In this document: in pieces, positions 8,900 through 17,367 of the stretch
Position numbering within the stretch: position 1 is the stretch's first letter
How the letters are laid out: each line of letters begins with the position of its first letter
From: Vibrio sp. qd031
Lineage (GTDB): Bacteria; Pseudomonadota; Gammaproteobacteria; Enterobacterales; Vibrionaceae
Length of the DNA stretch: 64,000 nucleotides
NCBI RefSeq assembly: GCF_002100145.1
Contig: NZ_JXQD01000030.1
Span: 62,001 to 126,000, forward strand
Reading direction: 5' to 3'
Notes under the pieces: model-generated
The model's input: the letters and a program-made list of their open reading frames with translations, nothing else
Database searches by the model: none
Told to the model about the DNA's origin: nothing
Position numbers and translations under genes: made by a program

Positions 8900-10093
8900 C
8901 TACCCCTCACCTTCCACTGATTTTGCTTGGATCGCTTCGTAGATAATAAGGCCAATGAACGCCAGTACAATGCTAACCACACTCCCCAACAGAGCAAACT
9001 TAAAATCGACCCATTGCGCAAGCAATCCGGCGATACTACCACCAGCCATAGAGGCGATAGTCATTGAGTTACTGTAAAACGCGGAGGCGACTCCAGGTCT
9101 ATCTGGTAGCGCGTCTTGGAATAGACTGATCGATAACCCAGCAAATACCCCAAAGAATATCCCATTAAAAATAGTCAGCATAAAAATGCTTGGTACGCTT
9201 TCGACCCATTGGAGACTTGCGTAGAAAATGAAACCAGAAACAAAGCTCCAACGGAGCAATCTTGACACACCCAATCGAGCACAATAGCGGGCTGCTAAAA
9301 GCATAAATGGAATTTCTAAACCTGCGGTAAGACCGAGCAACAACCCGGAAACGCTCACTTCTGCCCCCATCTCCTGAACCAAGTAGAGAGGGATGGCAGT
9401 GAAATAAATCGAGTGCGCAGCAAACGCAAAGAAGGTGATAGCACCCAGAAGCCAAAACAGCATTGGGATGGGTTCTGAATCTTCTCGCTGCTGCTTAGTT
9501 TTCTTGTTGGAAGTGGTCTCTGGCAAATTGTAGTGCGCAACCAGCATCACCACTACTGCCAGAACAGCAGCGGCTAGAAAGCTGGCTCGAAAACCAAACG
9601 CACCTGCAAGTCCAAAGGCAATCGGAGGACCAATGATCCAAACGCCAGATATTGACGAACGCATCTGCGCATTCAATGTGGTGGTGTTGAGTTTGCTGCG
9701 CTCCGCATACTTTCGGATCATCGTCATCGACTGACTCATCGACGTTCTCGCAATACTTAATAGCACGACGCCGGCAATAAGTAGCTGCCAAAAGCCATCT
9801 AATACCATCAGCGACACTGCGAACAACAACGAGCCAAGCATGGAGATTTGGTATAGGAGTTTGTCGTTTACCCCATTGTCAGAAAGTCGACCCACTAACT
9901 GGCTATAAAGCACGCCCGATATGGCTGTCGCAACCATAAACAGGCCAATGTACATTGGCTCCACACCTAACTCCTCCACCATAAAAGTAGGGATCAGGGG
10001 CGAGAAAAAGCAAAATACCATTGCACCAAAGGCATTGATGAAAAAGAAACGACCAGTTTGGCCGGACAATGCTGATAACGAAAATCGACTCAC
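8900..10093 (-). CDS. MFS sugar efflux transporter (SetA/SetB-like)
   Basis: A 12-segment major facilitator of about 397 residues from the GTG at 10093, the usual length for Set-type sugar efflux transporters. The frame stays open to a TTG at 10189, but that extra 32-residue part lacks a ribosome site and conserved character. Even the chosen GTG has only a weak GGGA upstream, so the start is uncertain. Typical features are FFFINAFGAMVFCFF in helix 1, a loop with GRLSDNG between helices 2 and 3, and IGPPIAFGL. The substrate could be a glycoside or sugar-phosphate analogue and is not settled by sequence. A 16-bp palindrome lies about 190 bases upstream. Confidence 0.75.
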   Translation of the reverse strand: MSRFSLSALSGQTGRFFFINAFGAMVFCFFSPLIPTFMVEELGVEPMYIGLFMVATAISGVLYSQLVGRLSDNGVNDKLLYQISMLGSLLFAVSLMVLDGFWQLLIAGVVLLSIARTSMSQSMTMIRKYAERSKLNTTTLNAQMRSSISGVWIIGPPIAFGLAGAFGFRASFLAAAVLAVVVMLVAHYNLPETTSNKKTKQQREDSEPIPMLFWLLGAITFFAFAAHSIYFTAIPLYLVQEMGAEVSVSGLLLGLTAGLEIPFMLLAARYCARLGVSRLLRWSFVSGFIFYASLQWVESVPSIFMLTIFNGIFFGVFAGLSISLFQDALPDRPGVASAFYSNSMTIASMAGGSIAGLLAQWVDFKFALLGSVVSIVLAFIGLIIYEAIQAKSVEGEG

Positions 10094-10283
10094 AAGACAA
10101 TCCCAAGAAAGGAGGATAAAACAGAGACCAAGAACGGTCGAGGTGGCGACTATACCGAAGTGACGGATTTTTGTCCTGACTTTACGCAAGAAAAAGTCTG
10201 TTTTAATTGTGCCTCCTGGACCACGCTAATACCAACTAAGACCATTAACTGCTTATTTTTCCTTGTTGAAATCACAGGTGGCG

Positions 10284-10299
10284 AGTGAAATATTTCACT
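10284..10299. promoter_or_regulatory. 16-bp perfect palindrome, possible operator
   Basis: AGTGAAATATTTCACT reads the same on both strands. It lies in the noncoding region upstream of the minus-strand efflux gene and beyond the mal terminator, so a local repressor for the transporter is the simplest idea. No regulator gene is adjacent. Confidence 0.4.
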
Positions 10300-10423
10300 T
10301 TAAAAAACAACTTCCTACGGCAATCCCTTTCTTGTTACAAACTATTTTCCAGCGTATTTTTTCTGACCCGTTGATGATTTCGATTGGTATAAGCTGATTA
10401 TCCGATATCACTGTGCTAAAAAC

Positions 10424-10457
10424 AAAAAAAGACCGAAGGGCTAGCCCTTCGGTCTTA
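10424..10457 (-). terminator. Terminator of the malEFG operon
   Basis: A 10-bp stem GACCGAAGGG (10431-10440) and CCCTTCGGTC (10445-10454) has loop CTAG. On the minus strand it is followed by seven Ts (A-run 10424-10430). It sits 27 bases past the malG stop. Confidence 0.93.
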
Positions 10458-10480
10458 GTCTAAACAAGTATTAGTGCTGG

Positions 10481-11371
10481 TTACCCTTTCACACCACCGG
10501 CAGTCAGGCCACCCACCAACCAGCGCTGAGCCAGTAGGAATACAATGGTTATAGGAAGGGCCGAGAGTACCGCCGCTGCCGCAAAGTCACCCCATAGGTA
10601 GTTTTGCGGGTTCAAGTACTGCTGCATGCCTACTGCCAATGTGTAATTGTTCACATCAGTCAAAAGTAGTGAAGCTACAGGCACTTCTGTGACCACACCG
10701 ATGAATGACAGGATAAATACTACCGCTAGAATTGGCACAGACAATGGCAACAATACTAAGCGGAAGGCTTGCCAAGGTGATGCCCCATCGAGAGCTGCGG
10801 CTTCTTCAAGCGAGTTATCAATCGACTCGAAGTACCCTTTTATCGTCCATACATGCAGTGCGATACCGCCTAAGTAGGAGAATATCAAGCCGCCGTGAGT
10901 ATTTAGCCCTAAGAATGGGATGTATTGACCCAACTTATCAAACAGTGCGTAGAGAGCAACCAGTGCCAGTACCGCTGGGAACATCTGGAAAATCATCATG
11001 CCTTTTAGAATCGTTTCTTTGCCTCTAAAGCGCATACGGGCGAACGCATAAGCAGAAGTGGTCGACAGAGCAACGATAAGGACAGAAGTGATCCCTGCAA
11101 TTTTCACTGAGTTCCATAGCCAAGTTAATACTGGGAATGGAGGTGGCGTAATACTGCCGTCTGAGTTAGTCACTGAAAATCCAAGTGCTAGTTTCCAGTG
11201 ATCCAGTGTCGGGTTCTTCGGAATGATATCACCCACCGCAAAGTTACCCGTACGGAATGAAATCGCGACGATCATCAATAGTGGGAAGATGATCAGTGCT
11301 AGGAAACTCCACATCGCGATGTGAGTTGCCCAAACACGGTATTTTAAGTTTTTACCTTGTACCATTGGCAT
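10481..11371 (-). CDS. malG: Maltose/maltodextrin ABC permease MalG
   Basis: One of the two inner-membrane permease subunits of the MalFGK2 importer. Its 296 residues equal the E. coli length. The N-terminus MPMVQGKNLKYR resembles other MalG proteins. The EAA loop that contacts MalK is visible as LEEAAALDGASPWQAF, and the C-terminal part ends GGLTAGGVKG. Six membrane segments are expected. It begins 12 bases after malF and is the last gene of malE-malF-malG, followed by a strong terminator. Confidence 0.97.
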   Translation of the reverse strand: MPMVQGKNLKYRVWATHIAMWSFLALIIFPLLMIVAISFRTGNFAVGDIIPKNPTLDHWKLALGFSVTNSDGSITPPPFPVLTWLWNSVKIAGITSVLIVALSTTSAYAFARMRFRGKETILKGMMIFQMFPAVLALVALYALFDKLGQYIPFLGLNTHGGLIFSYLGGIALHVWTIKGYFESIDNSLEEAAALDGASPWQAFRLVLLPLSVPILAVVFILSFIGVVTEVPVASLLLTDVNNYTLAVGMQQYLNPQNYLWGDFAAAAVLSALPITIVFLLAQRWLVGGLTAGGVKG

Positions 11372-11383
11372 GGGAATGTCTCC

Positions 11384-12955
11384 TTAGTCTTGCGTAAGCT
11401 TGGTGAAGCGTAGGTTAAGTAGTGCTAGACCACCAACCAATAGGAAAATAAGCGTTGCGATTGCACTGGCTAGACCGAAGTCTTGTGTACCACTACCTTC
11501 AAACGCGATGCGATAGGTGTAGCTCACTAGTAGATCGGTATAACCGGCTGGCTCAGACACGCCAATCATGTTCGGTCCACCTTCTGTTAACAGGTAAATC
11601 ATAACGAAGTTGTTGAAGTTAAAGGCGAAACTTGCGATTAACAGTGGAGTCATTGGCTTCATGATCAGCGGCAATGTGATGTTCTTAAAGTTCTGAAGGA
11701 AGTTTGCACCATCTATAGCTGACGCTTCGTACAGATCTTCTGGAATCGCCTTAAGCAAGCCCATTGCAAGAATCATCATATAAGGGAAGCCTAACCAGAT
11801 ATTCACAATGATGACCATGAGTCGAGCCAAAGTTGGATCGGTAAACCATGTTGGCTTGATGCCGAAAATAGCGTCCAAAATCATGTTTATCTCACCAAAG
11901 CTGTTATTAAACAGACCTTTGAACACTAAGATAGAGATGAATGATGGAACCGCGTAAGGAAGAATCAACAGAACACGATAGACCGCACGGCCTCGCAATG
12001 CTTCCCACTGAACAATACACGCGAGTACTAAGCCGATAATCAGGGTTAGAACAACCGTTGAAACTGCGAAGAAGATTGTCCAAATAAAGATTTCTAAAAA
12101 TGGTTCTTGGATGCCCTCGTCCTGATAGATACGCTCAAAGTTTGCAATGCCGTTGGCGACAATAAAGCCAGGGGCAAGACCTTCTTCGCTCACAAATTGC
12201 TGGGTAGATTCGTCGTATTGTTGGTAGAAGCCGGTCTCGAAGTTGGCTTTAACGATCTCACCCGTACGGTTATTTTTAAGTAGCTCACCGTCTTCATCAA
12301 GCTTGGTATATAGTGGTCCAACAGCACCAAAGTTACGAAGGCCACTCATGCGCACTTCTTCTTGGTTTGGTAGCATCAGTTCGATCTGACCAAGTTGGTT
12401 TTTCTTAGCGATAATATCTTTTATTTTTAGTGCTTCGCCTTGAGCAGTACCTGGTGTCAAATCTAAGTTAATAACCGAGTCGTTATCCAGTGCAATCACT
12501 GGAGTCACTAATTGCTCGCCATCAACTGTAAGAGAAAGCTGGTAGCCGTTATCGGCTTCATGAAGCTTAAATGGGTAGTTATCGCCACTTCTGTAGGTGC
12601 GGTCCAAAAAGACGCCTTGAGCACGTTCAAAGGTGAGCTGGTTCTTACCGCTGTAGTTGGTAAACGCAAGGTTGACCGTGTAAAAAAGCGGAAAGAGTAC
12701 GAATATAATCATGCCCGCAATACCTGGGAAGATATAACGGTGCGCATAGGTCTTTTGGCTTCCGAAGAAGTACAGACCGAGGGAAGTCACAATGACGGTT
12801 AGCATAGCGAACGGGAATTCGCCGTTCATATACATAAGGGTAGCTGCGTACCCATTTACAAGACCAATCAAACCCAACACAAACCATTTTAGAAGCTGTT
12901 TGTAATTGAGATTCATGCCGTTATTTGGCATTTTTGCGCCGCTAACTGACTGCAT
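11384..12955 (-). CDS. malF: Maltose/maltodextrin ABC permease MalF
   Basis: The larger permease subunit of the maltose importer, 523 residues. It has N-terminal membrane helices (about 20-95), a large periplasmic P2 domain (about 100-290) that docks MalE, then the core helices with the EAA loop (EDLYEASAIDGANFLQNF). The size and large P2 loop are specific to enterobacterial/vibrio-type MalF and distinguish it from the shorter Gram-positive permeases. It is cotranscribed with malE (72-base gap holding a hairpin) and malG (12-base gap). Confidence 0.97.
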   Translation of the reverse strand: MQSVSGAKMPNNGMNLNYKQLLKWFVLGLIGLVNGYAATLMYMNGEFPFAMLTVIVTSLGLYFFGSQKTYAHRYIFPGIAGMIIFVLFPLFYTVNLAFTNYSGKNQLTFERAQGVFLDRTYRSGDNYPFKLHEADNGYQLSLTVDGEQLVTPVIALDNDSVINLDLTPGTAQGEALKIKDIIAKKNQLGQIELMLPNQEEVRMSGLRNFGAVGPLYTKLDEDGELLKNNRTGEIVKANFETGFYQQYDESTQQFVSEEGLAPGFIVANGIANFERIYQDEGIQEPFLEIFIWTIFFAVSTVVLTLIIGLVLACIVQWEALRGRAVYRVLLILPYAVPSFISILVFKGLFNNSFGEINMILDAIFGIKPTWFTDPTLARLMVIIVNIWLGFPYMMILAMGLLKAIPEDLYEASAIDGANFLQNFKNITLPLIMKPMTPLLIASFAFNFNNFVMIYLLTEGGPNMIGVSEPAGYTDLLVSYTYRIAFEGSGTQDFGLASAIATLIFLLVGGLALLNLRFTKLTQD

Positions 12956-12987
12956 AACTTAACCTTAACTTACCTAACTTAAAACAA

Positions 12988-13010
12988 ATAGGGGCCAAAT
13001 TAGCCCCTAT
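12988..13010 (-). terminator. Intercistronic hairpin between malE and malF
   Basis: ATAGGGGC (12988-12995) pairs perfectly with GCCCCTAT (13003-13010) across a 7-base loop. With only a short T-rich tail it is more likely a partial terminator or 3'-end protector that keeps MalE more abundant than MalF. This is inference from the usual stoichiometry. Confidence 0.7.
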
Positions 13011-13027
13011 CAAAGACTTACGTATTA

Positions 13028-14209
13028 TTAGCGAATCATTGCTTTATCAGCGTCAGCAAGTGCTGCGTCTACTGTTTGACGACCAGAAGCAATGTTTTCT
13101 AGTGCTTTAGTCGCTGCGTCCCAGAACTTAGGCATTTCAGGGATGTTAGGCATAGCCTCACCGTTCAATGCGCTGTTCATCGTTGCTGCAATGCGTGCAT
13201 CGCCTTCTAGCTCAGCTTGATATTCTTTGTGTGCTACCGCGCCTAGTGGTACGTCAGCGTTCACTTTACCAAGACCTTCAGAAGTTAATAGGTAGCTCTC
13301 AAGGAATTCTACCGCTAGATCTTTGTTTGGTGATGCAGTGCTGATTTGCGCCGCTAGTACACCAACCATAGGCTTAGCATCTTGACCGTTGATCTTAGGA
13401 ATGTACGTTACGCCGTAATCGATGCCCGCTTTGTCTGCGTTACCCCAGCCCCAAGGACCGTTGATGATCATTGCAGTTTCGCCTTTAGCGAACGTAGCAT
13501 CCATAACACCGTAGTTCATGTCTGGAGAAATAACACCTTTGTCCATTAGATCGCGCATGAACGTTAGAGTGCTGTTTACGCCTTTCTCATCGATACCAGC
13601 GTCTTTAAGGTCGTAACCCGCTGCGCCACGCTTGTAGATGTAACCGCCGTCAGCAGCCATCATAGGCCAAGTGAAGTAAGCGTTTTTGAAATCCCACATG
13701 ATGGCTTTTTTGCCTTCAGCAGAAAGTTTCTTATCGAGTGCTTCGATCTCTTCCCACGTTTTTGGTGGGTTAGGAACAAGAGCTTTGTTGTAGATTAGCG
13801 AGATAGCTTCTACAGAGATTGGGTAGCCGTAGTATTTACCTTTAACATCTACCGCATCCCAAGTGAAATCGAACATTGCGTCTTTTACATCAGAAGAAGG
13901 GTTAACTTCTGCTAGTAGACCAGATTGAACGTAAGCGCCGATACGATCGTGTGGACCAATGAAAATGTCTGGGCCGTCACCTGTTGCAGCAACTTGAGCA
14001 AACTTGTTTTGAATGTCATCTGGGTATTGAACACTTACTTTAATACCCGTGTCTTCTTCAAATTGTTTACCTACTTCTGCTAGGCCGTTGTAACCTTTAT
14101 CAGGGAAAATCCAAACGGTAAGTTGACCTTCCTCGATCGCAGCGTTTGCGCCAAATGAACCTAGAGCAACCAGTGTACCTAGTGCCACAGAACTTAGGGC
14201 TTTTTTCAT
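13028..14209 (-). CDS. malE: Maltose/maltodextrin-binding protein MalE
   Basis: The periplasmic binding protein that captures maltodextrins and hands them to MalFGK2. The start at 14209 is spaced 8 bases from AAGGA. The ATG two codons earlier (14215) is too close. A signal peptide (KKALSSVALG..., cleaved after GANA) is followed by EEGQLTVWI, as in mature maltose-binding proteins. Conserved ligand-binding pieces such as GDGPDIFIGPHDRIG and IINGPWGWGNAD are present. At 393 residues it is the normal length. It is the first gene of malEFG, divergent from malK. Confidence 0.97.
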   Translation of the reverse strand: MKKALSSVALGTLVALGSFGANAAIEEGQLTVWIFPDKGYNGLAEVGKQFEEDTGIKVSVQYPDDIQNKFAQVAATGDGPDIFIGPHDRIGAYVQSGLLAEVNPSSDVKDAMFDFTWDAVDVKGKYYGYPISVEAISLIYNKALVPNPPKTWEEIEALDKKLSAEGKKAIMWDFKNAYFTWPMMAADGGYIYKRGAAGYDLKDAGIDEKGVNSTLTFMRDLMDKGVISPDMNYGVMDATFAKGETAMIINGPWGWGNADKAGIDYGVTYIPKINGQDAKPMVGVLAAQISTASPNKDLAVEFLESYLLTSEGLGKVNADVPLGAVAHKEYQAELEGDARIAATMNSALNGEAMPNIPEMPKFWDAATKALENIASGRQTVDAALADADKAMIR

Positions 14210-14300
14210 GTTCATAATCCTTTGTTATTTTGATGTAGGGCTTTCTATACAGATAGCCAGAAGTCAGGGTCTATCATCAGAGATTTTGAAGCATATATCA

Positions 14301-14306
14301 TCCTCC
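14301..14306 (-). promoter_or_regulatory. MalT-box core, malE side
   Basis: Minus-strand GGAGGA that continues as GGATGA (the run GGAGGATGATA), giving two overlapping matches to the GGA(T/G)GA MalT core. It lies about 90 bases upstream of malE, a likely activator position. Core matches are short, so each single one is weak alone. Confidence 0.5.
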
Positions 14307-14467
14307 TACCCTCTACGCCCCTGAGGGGTTAACACGATTTCGTGATCTTAGTCCGATCGCGCTCGAGATCTCGCTCACAGATTTTTCAGTAGAGTGACTT
14401 TGCTCCCAACTTTTTGGCGGGCAAAGTTGAGCAAGATCAGATTTTGCGGCTCAATAGGCTCTAATAC

Positions 14468-14476
14468 TCCTCCTCC
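14468..14476 (-). promoter_or_regulatory. Overlapping MalT-box cores (TCC triplet run)
   Basis: TCCTCCTCC on the plus strand gives two overlapping GGAGGA cores on the minus strand. It faces the malE direction and is followed by the C8 tract. Confidence 0.45.
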
Positions 14477-14503
14477 TCTACTCCCCCCCCAACTTTTTTT
14501 AAC

Positions 14504-14513
14504 CGGGAGGATG
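14504..14513 (+). promoter_or_regulatory. MalT box, decamer shared with malP promoter
   Basis: CGGGAGGATG on the plus strand. The identical decamer occurs on the minus strand at 37105-37114 before malP. Sharing ten bases between two promoters of one expected regulon supports a real MalT site. Confidence 0.6.
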
Positions 14514-14827
14514 TCATGGGTAGCAAAATCATCAAAACTAAGCTCATCCTAGAGTGGATAGTAAGAACCTTAGCGGTCGTTAGCTCACCGGTTACGATCG
14601 CTTTACATTGCGCAGTGCTTGATTTTGATTGATAGACAGTTTCGTTTTGGGGATGTGTATCAAACGGGGGAAGTCAAGTCACCATTGCTGATGGCGGGTG
14701 GTGTGATACATTATGCACCACCCTAATTTTCTTGCTAGCTCTAACACAGTTTCTAGTAGTTATCGCACACAACTTCATACAAGTATAAGTGGTCGATAAA
14801 TTTAAATTAAACTCGAGGACAAGCTTA

Positions 14828-15937
14828 ATGGCGAGTGTCACGTTAAAAAATGTATGTAAAGCCTATGGTGACGTTCTGATCTCAAAGAACGTTGACCTAG
14901 AGATCCAAGAAGGTGAATTTGTAGTATTTGTTGGGCCGTCAGGTTGTGGTAAATCTACACTATTGCGTTGTATTGCAGGCCTAGAAGACATCACATCAGG
15001 TGATCTTTACATTGGTGAAGAACGCATGAACGATACCGAACCTTCTAAACGTGGCGTAGGTATGGTGTTCCAATCATACGCTCTATACCCTCACCTAAAC
15101 CTTTACGACAACATGTCTTTTGGTATGAAGCTAGCAAAAGCTGAAAAAGGTGAAATCGATAAGCGTGTTACTCATGCTGCGGACATCCTACAGCTTACTC
15201 ACCTATTGGATCGTCAACCTAAAGCATTATCTGGCGGTCAACGTCAGCGTGTTGCCATTGGTCGTACTTTAGTATCTCAACCAAACGTATTCCTTCTGGA
15301 TGAGCCTCTTTCTAACCTGGATGCAGCACTGCGTGTACAAATGCGCAGCGAAATCACTAAGCTACAACGCAAATTGGGTTGTACCATGATTTATGTAACG
15401 CACGATCAGGTAGAAGCCATGACTATGGCTGATAAAATCGTGGTACTTGATGCAGGCTTTGTCTCTCAAGTTGGTAAGCCACTTGAGCTTTACCACTACC
15501 CACAAAACCGTTTCGTAGCGGGCTTCATTGGCTCACCAAAAATGAACTTCATGAGCGTGCACATATTAGAAGCTGAGCCAGAGCGAGTTAAAGTAGAACT
15601 AGCCAATGGCGCGTCTTTCTGGATCCCTGTAGAAGGCAGCACAGTGAATGTTGGCGACCGCATGTCTTTGGGTATTCGTCCTGAGCATTTACGCACCGCA
15701 GACGATGGTGATGCATCTATCCAAGGCGAAGTAATGATTGTTGAAAAACTGGGCCAAGAAACTCAAGTTTATCTTAACCTAGACGGTGCAGATGCAGACG
15801 TTATCTTCCGTCAACCAGATACTCTTGACGTAGAGCCAGGCGATCACTACTCAATTGGCATCAATGCAGACCGATGTCACCTGTTCCATGCCGACGGCCA
15901 AGCTTGTCGTCGTCTATTTAAAGAAAAGGGCGTATAA
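14828..15937 (+). CDS. malK: Maltose ABC transporter ATPase MalK
   Basis: The ATP-hydrolysing subunit of the maltose importer, which also binds and restrains MalT when transport is idle. The ATG at 14828 follows GAGGA by 8 bases and gives 369 residues, matching E. coli MalK (371). The GTG at 14789 has no ribosome site. Walker A GPSGCGKST is at 36-44, the signature LSGGQRQRV near 134, and Walker B FLLDEPLSNLD near 154, followed by the H-loop YVTHDQ. The C-terminal third is the regulatory OB-type domain (GIRPEHL). It is divergent from malE and ends in a strong terminator. Confidence 0.97.
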   Translation: MASVTLKNVCKAYGDVLISKNVDLEIQEGEFVVFVGPSGCGKSTLLRCIAGLEDITSGDLYIGEERMNDTEPSKRGVGMVFQSYALYPHLNLYDNMSFGMKLAKAEKGEIDKRVTHAADILQLTHLLDRQPKALSGGQRQRVAIGRTLVSQPNVFLLDEPLSNLDAALRVQMRSEITKLQRKLGCTMIYVTHDQVEAMTMADKIVVLDAGFVSQVGKPLELYHYPQNRFVAGFIGSPKMNFMSVHILEAEPERVKVELANGASFWIPVEGSTVNVGDRMSLGIRPEHLRTADDGDASIQGEVMIVEKLGQETQVYLNLDGADADVIFRQPDTLDVEPGDHYSIGINADRCHLFHADGQACRRLFKEKGV

Positions 15938-15952
15938 CCCTTTCTTATACCT

Positions 15953-15985
15953 CAAAAAAAACCTCCTAACACGGAGGTTTTTTTA
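15953..15985. terminator. Bidirectional terminator between malK and the vpsT-like gene
   Basis: ACCTCC and GGAGGT (15961-15978) form the stem with a 6-base loop. A-run on the left and T-run on the right let it serve malK on the plus strand and the minus-strand LuxR gene. Confidence 0.9.
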
Positions 15986-16069
15986 TAGGCATGTTTGCCA
16001 CTTACACAGTAACACCAAGGACGTACAGTGGAGATTCACTACTTAAACATTACTGCGTCATTTAACAGC

Positions 16070-16765
16070 TTAAGGTGCCATACCTTGCAAGGGTTCGTCT
16101 TCAAGAAGCATGTGCTCGCGAGCCCAGATTAATGCTTGCAAACGGTTCTTCGCATGGATTTTCTTAAACACGTTGTGTAAATGCGTTTTTACCGTGTTTT
16201 CACTGACGAATAACTTTTCTGCGATCTCTACATTCGATGCACCACTGCCCAGCAACTTAATGATTTCCTGTTCACGCTTCGTTAAGTTAGCGTCGACACT
16301 GTGCGCTTTTGGACGGTGCATGCTTCGGAAATACATAATGTATTCCTGAGCTAATTTTCGGCTAAGCCACATCTCACCCTCAGTGATGCGCTGAATACCT
16401 TGAGCAAGCATCGAAATATCATCAGAAAGATAGAACACACCAACCAAATTGGTCCATCCGAGCAAGTCTCCGTAATGAAGGTCTTTATTGCAGTTGATCA
16501 AAATTTCATTGGCGTGCGGAAAATCCACAGCTTTGCAATTCACGTAGTACTCTACATAACGCTCTTCAAAGGCAGACATATCAATCATTAGATAATCATC
16601 GACATCGATGCTTTGTTCAATCAGTGCATTGAGTGGATAAACCTTTAAGCGAATACCTAAGTTGTGCTCCAAGGACTCTTTCAGCAGCGTGGTTTGCATG
16701 CTGGGTTCTGTCAGCAGTACAATCTCTTTTTGATAGAGTACTCCCTGCTGCGGGTCTGTATTCAT
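16070..16765 (-). CDS. VpsT/CpsQ-type LuxR-family regulator with c-di-GMP motif
   Basis: A 231-residue transcription regulator. The N-terminal receiver-like domain lacks a normal phospho-acceptor arrangement, as in VpsT/CsgD proteins. The C-terminal LuxR helix-turn-helix (161-220) has LTKREQEIIKLL and NVEIAEKLFVSENTVKTH. The motif WLSR at 133-136 matches the W-[FLM]-[TS]-R c-di-GMP-binding motif known for VpsT (residues 131-134 there). By family knowledge such proteins dimerise with c-di-GMP and drive biofilm polysaccharide and matrix genes. Its position beside mal genes matches what I recall for vpsT in Vibrio. It might instead be the CpsQ orthologue. A 17-base inverted repeat lies about 110 bases upstream. 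Confidence 0.82.
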   Translation of the reverse strand: MNTDPQQGVLYQKEIVLLTEPSMQTTLLKESLEHNLGIRLKVYPLNALIEQSIDVDDYLMIDMSAFEERYVEYYVNCKAVDFPHANEILINCNKDLHYGDLLGWTNLVGVFYLSDDISMLAQGIQRITEGEMWLSRKLAQEYIMYFRSMHRPKAHSVDANLTKREQEIIKLLGSGASNVEIAEKLFVSENTVKTHLHNVFKKIHAKNRLQALIWAREHMLLEDEPLQGMAP

Positions 16766-16874
16766 TGTTCTAGCCTCCTACTGTACGATAGTTAACTTTT
16801 AGTCAAAATCTTAGACCAATTCAACCATAGCAAGTGAGACGGGCGAGCGAAAAAAGGAAAATTGAGGAAATCGG

Positions 16875-16891
16875 TTGCTATTTGTTAGCAA
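16875..16891. promoter_or_regulatory. Inverted repeat upstream of the vpsT-like gene
   Basis: TTGCTA and TAGCAA arms are separated by TTTGT. It sits in the noncoding upstream region of the LuxR-type regulator. It may be an operator; no known site is assigned. Confidence 0.35.
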
Positions 16892-16962
16892 TATGGTGTT
16901 ACATTCTCATTTGTAAGACGGTGTAGAAGTGGCAGGCTTTACGCTCCTACCACTTAAGACTC

Positions 16963-17163
16963 TTAGTGCACAGGCTTGTCATTCTGAGCGTAATAGTGAC
17001 CAAAGAACTGCTCTAAAACTTCAGGAGTGAGCTCGCCCTTTTCTTCTAATTCTTTCAGCTTAGCTGCGATCTCTTTTTGCTCTTCCATGCTCGGTAACTT
17101 AACCTCTGGTTCATCTGCTACCTGCTTGCTCATCGCCTCTAACTCTTTTTCAAAATCACTCAT
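16963..17163 (-). CDS. Small acidic helical protein, 66 aa, unknown
   Basis: A short soluble protein with Glu/Lys-rich, heptad-like helical sequence (EEQKEIAAKLKELEEKGE) and a C-terminal YYAQNDKPVH. It looks like a small regulator or adaptor. A weak hairpin with one mismatch (16927-16936 with 16946-16955) lies between it and the vpsT-like gene but lacks a T-run. Its upstream region contains the inverted repeat at 17253-17271. No family is recognised. Confidence 0.6.
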   Translation of the reverse strand: MSDFEKELEAMSKQVADEPEVKLPSMEEQKEIAAKLKELEEKGELTPEVLEQFFGHYYAQNDKPVH

Positions 17164-17252
17164 AAAATACTCGTTGTCTCATTACCAATGGGAAAGGATG
17201 CCTATAGGACAGTGTGAAACACATTATTCTACACTTAACTCAAAATTGGATC

Positions 17253-17271
17253 TTGTATCACATTGATACAA
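17253..17271. promoter_or_regulatory. 19-bp inverted repeat, possible operator
   Basis: TTGTATCA and TGATACAA are perfect 8-bp arms around CAT. It lies about 90 bases 5' of both the 66-aa gene (minus) and the DUF4381-like gene (plus, start 17368), so it could control either or both. Confidence 0.45.
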
Positions 17272-17367
17272 AAGCAAATTCACAGGACACCACAAACCGT
17301 ATAATATACTATTTATATAAGCCACTCCCGTGGCCCATAGATTATAACAAAAAAGAGTACCTTTGAG

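Larger units (their letters stand above)
14210..14827. other. malE-malK divergent promoter region
   Basis: About 620 bases with no gene, holding the divergent mal promoters. GGAGGA cores (MalT-box core GGA(T/G)GA) occur on the minus strand at 14301-14306 (also overlapping GGATGA), 14468-14473 and 14471-14476, and on the plus strand at 14506-14511. A C8 tract (14483-14490) and T7 tract (14494-14500) lie between. A poor CRP-like site (CGAGA-N6-TCACA) is at 14364-14379. The malK ribosome site is GAGGA at 14815-14819. Confidence 0.7.

Noticed and set aside
10091..10189. N-terminal extension of the efflux transporter up to TTG 10189
   Set aside because: No ribosome site; the shorter form has normal Set-family length.
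14364..14379. CRP site in the malE-malK region
   Set aside because: Only one half matches well; not enough to claim as a feature.
14789..14827. Upstream GTG start for malK
   Set aside because: ATG at 14828 has GAGGA at correct spacing and gives the family length.
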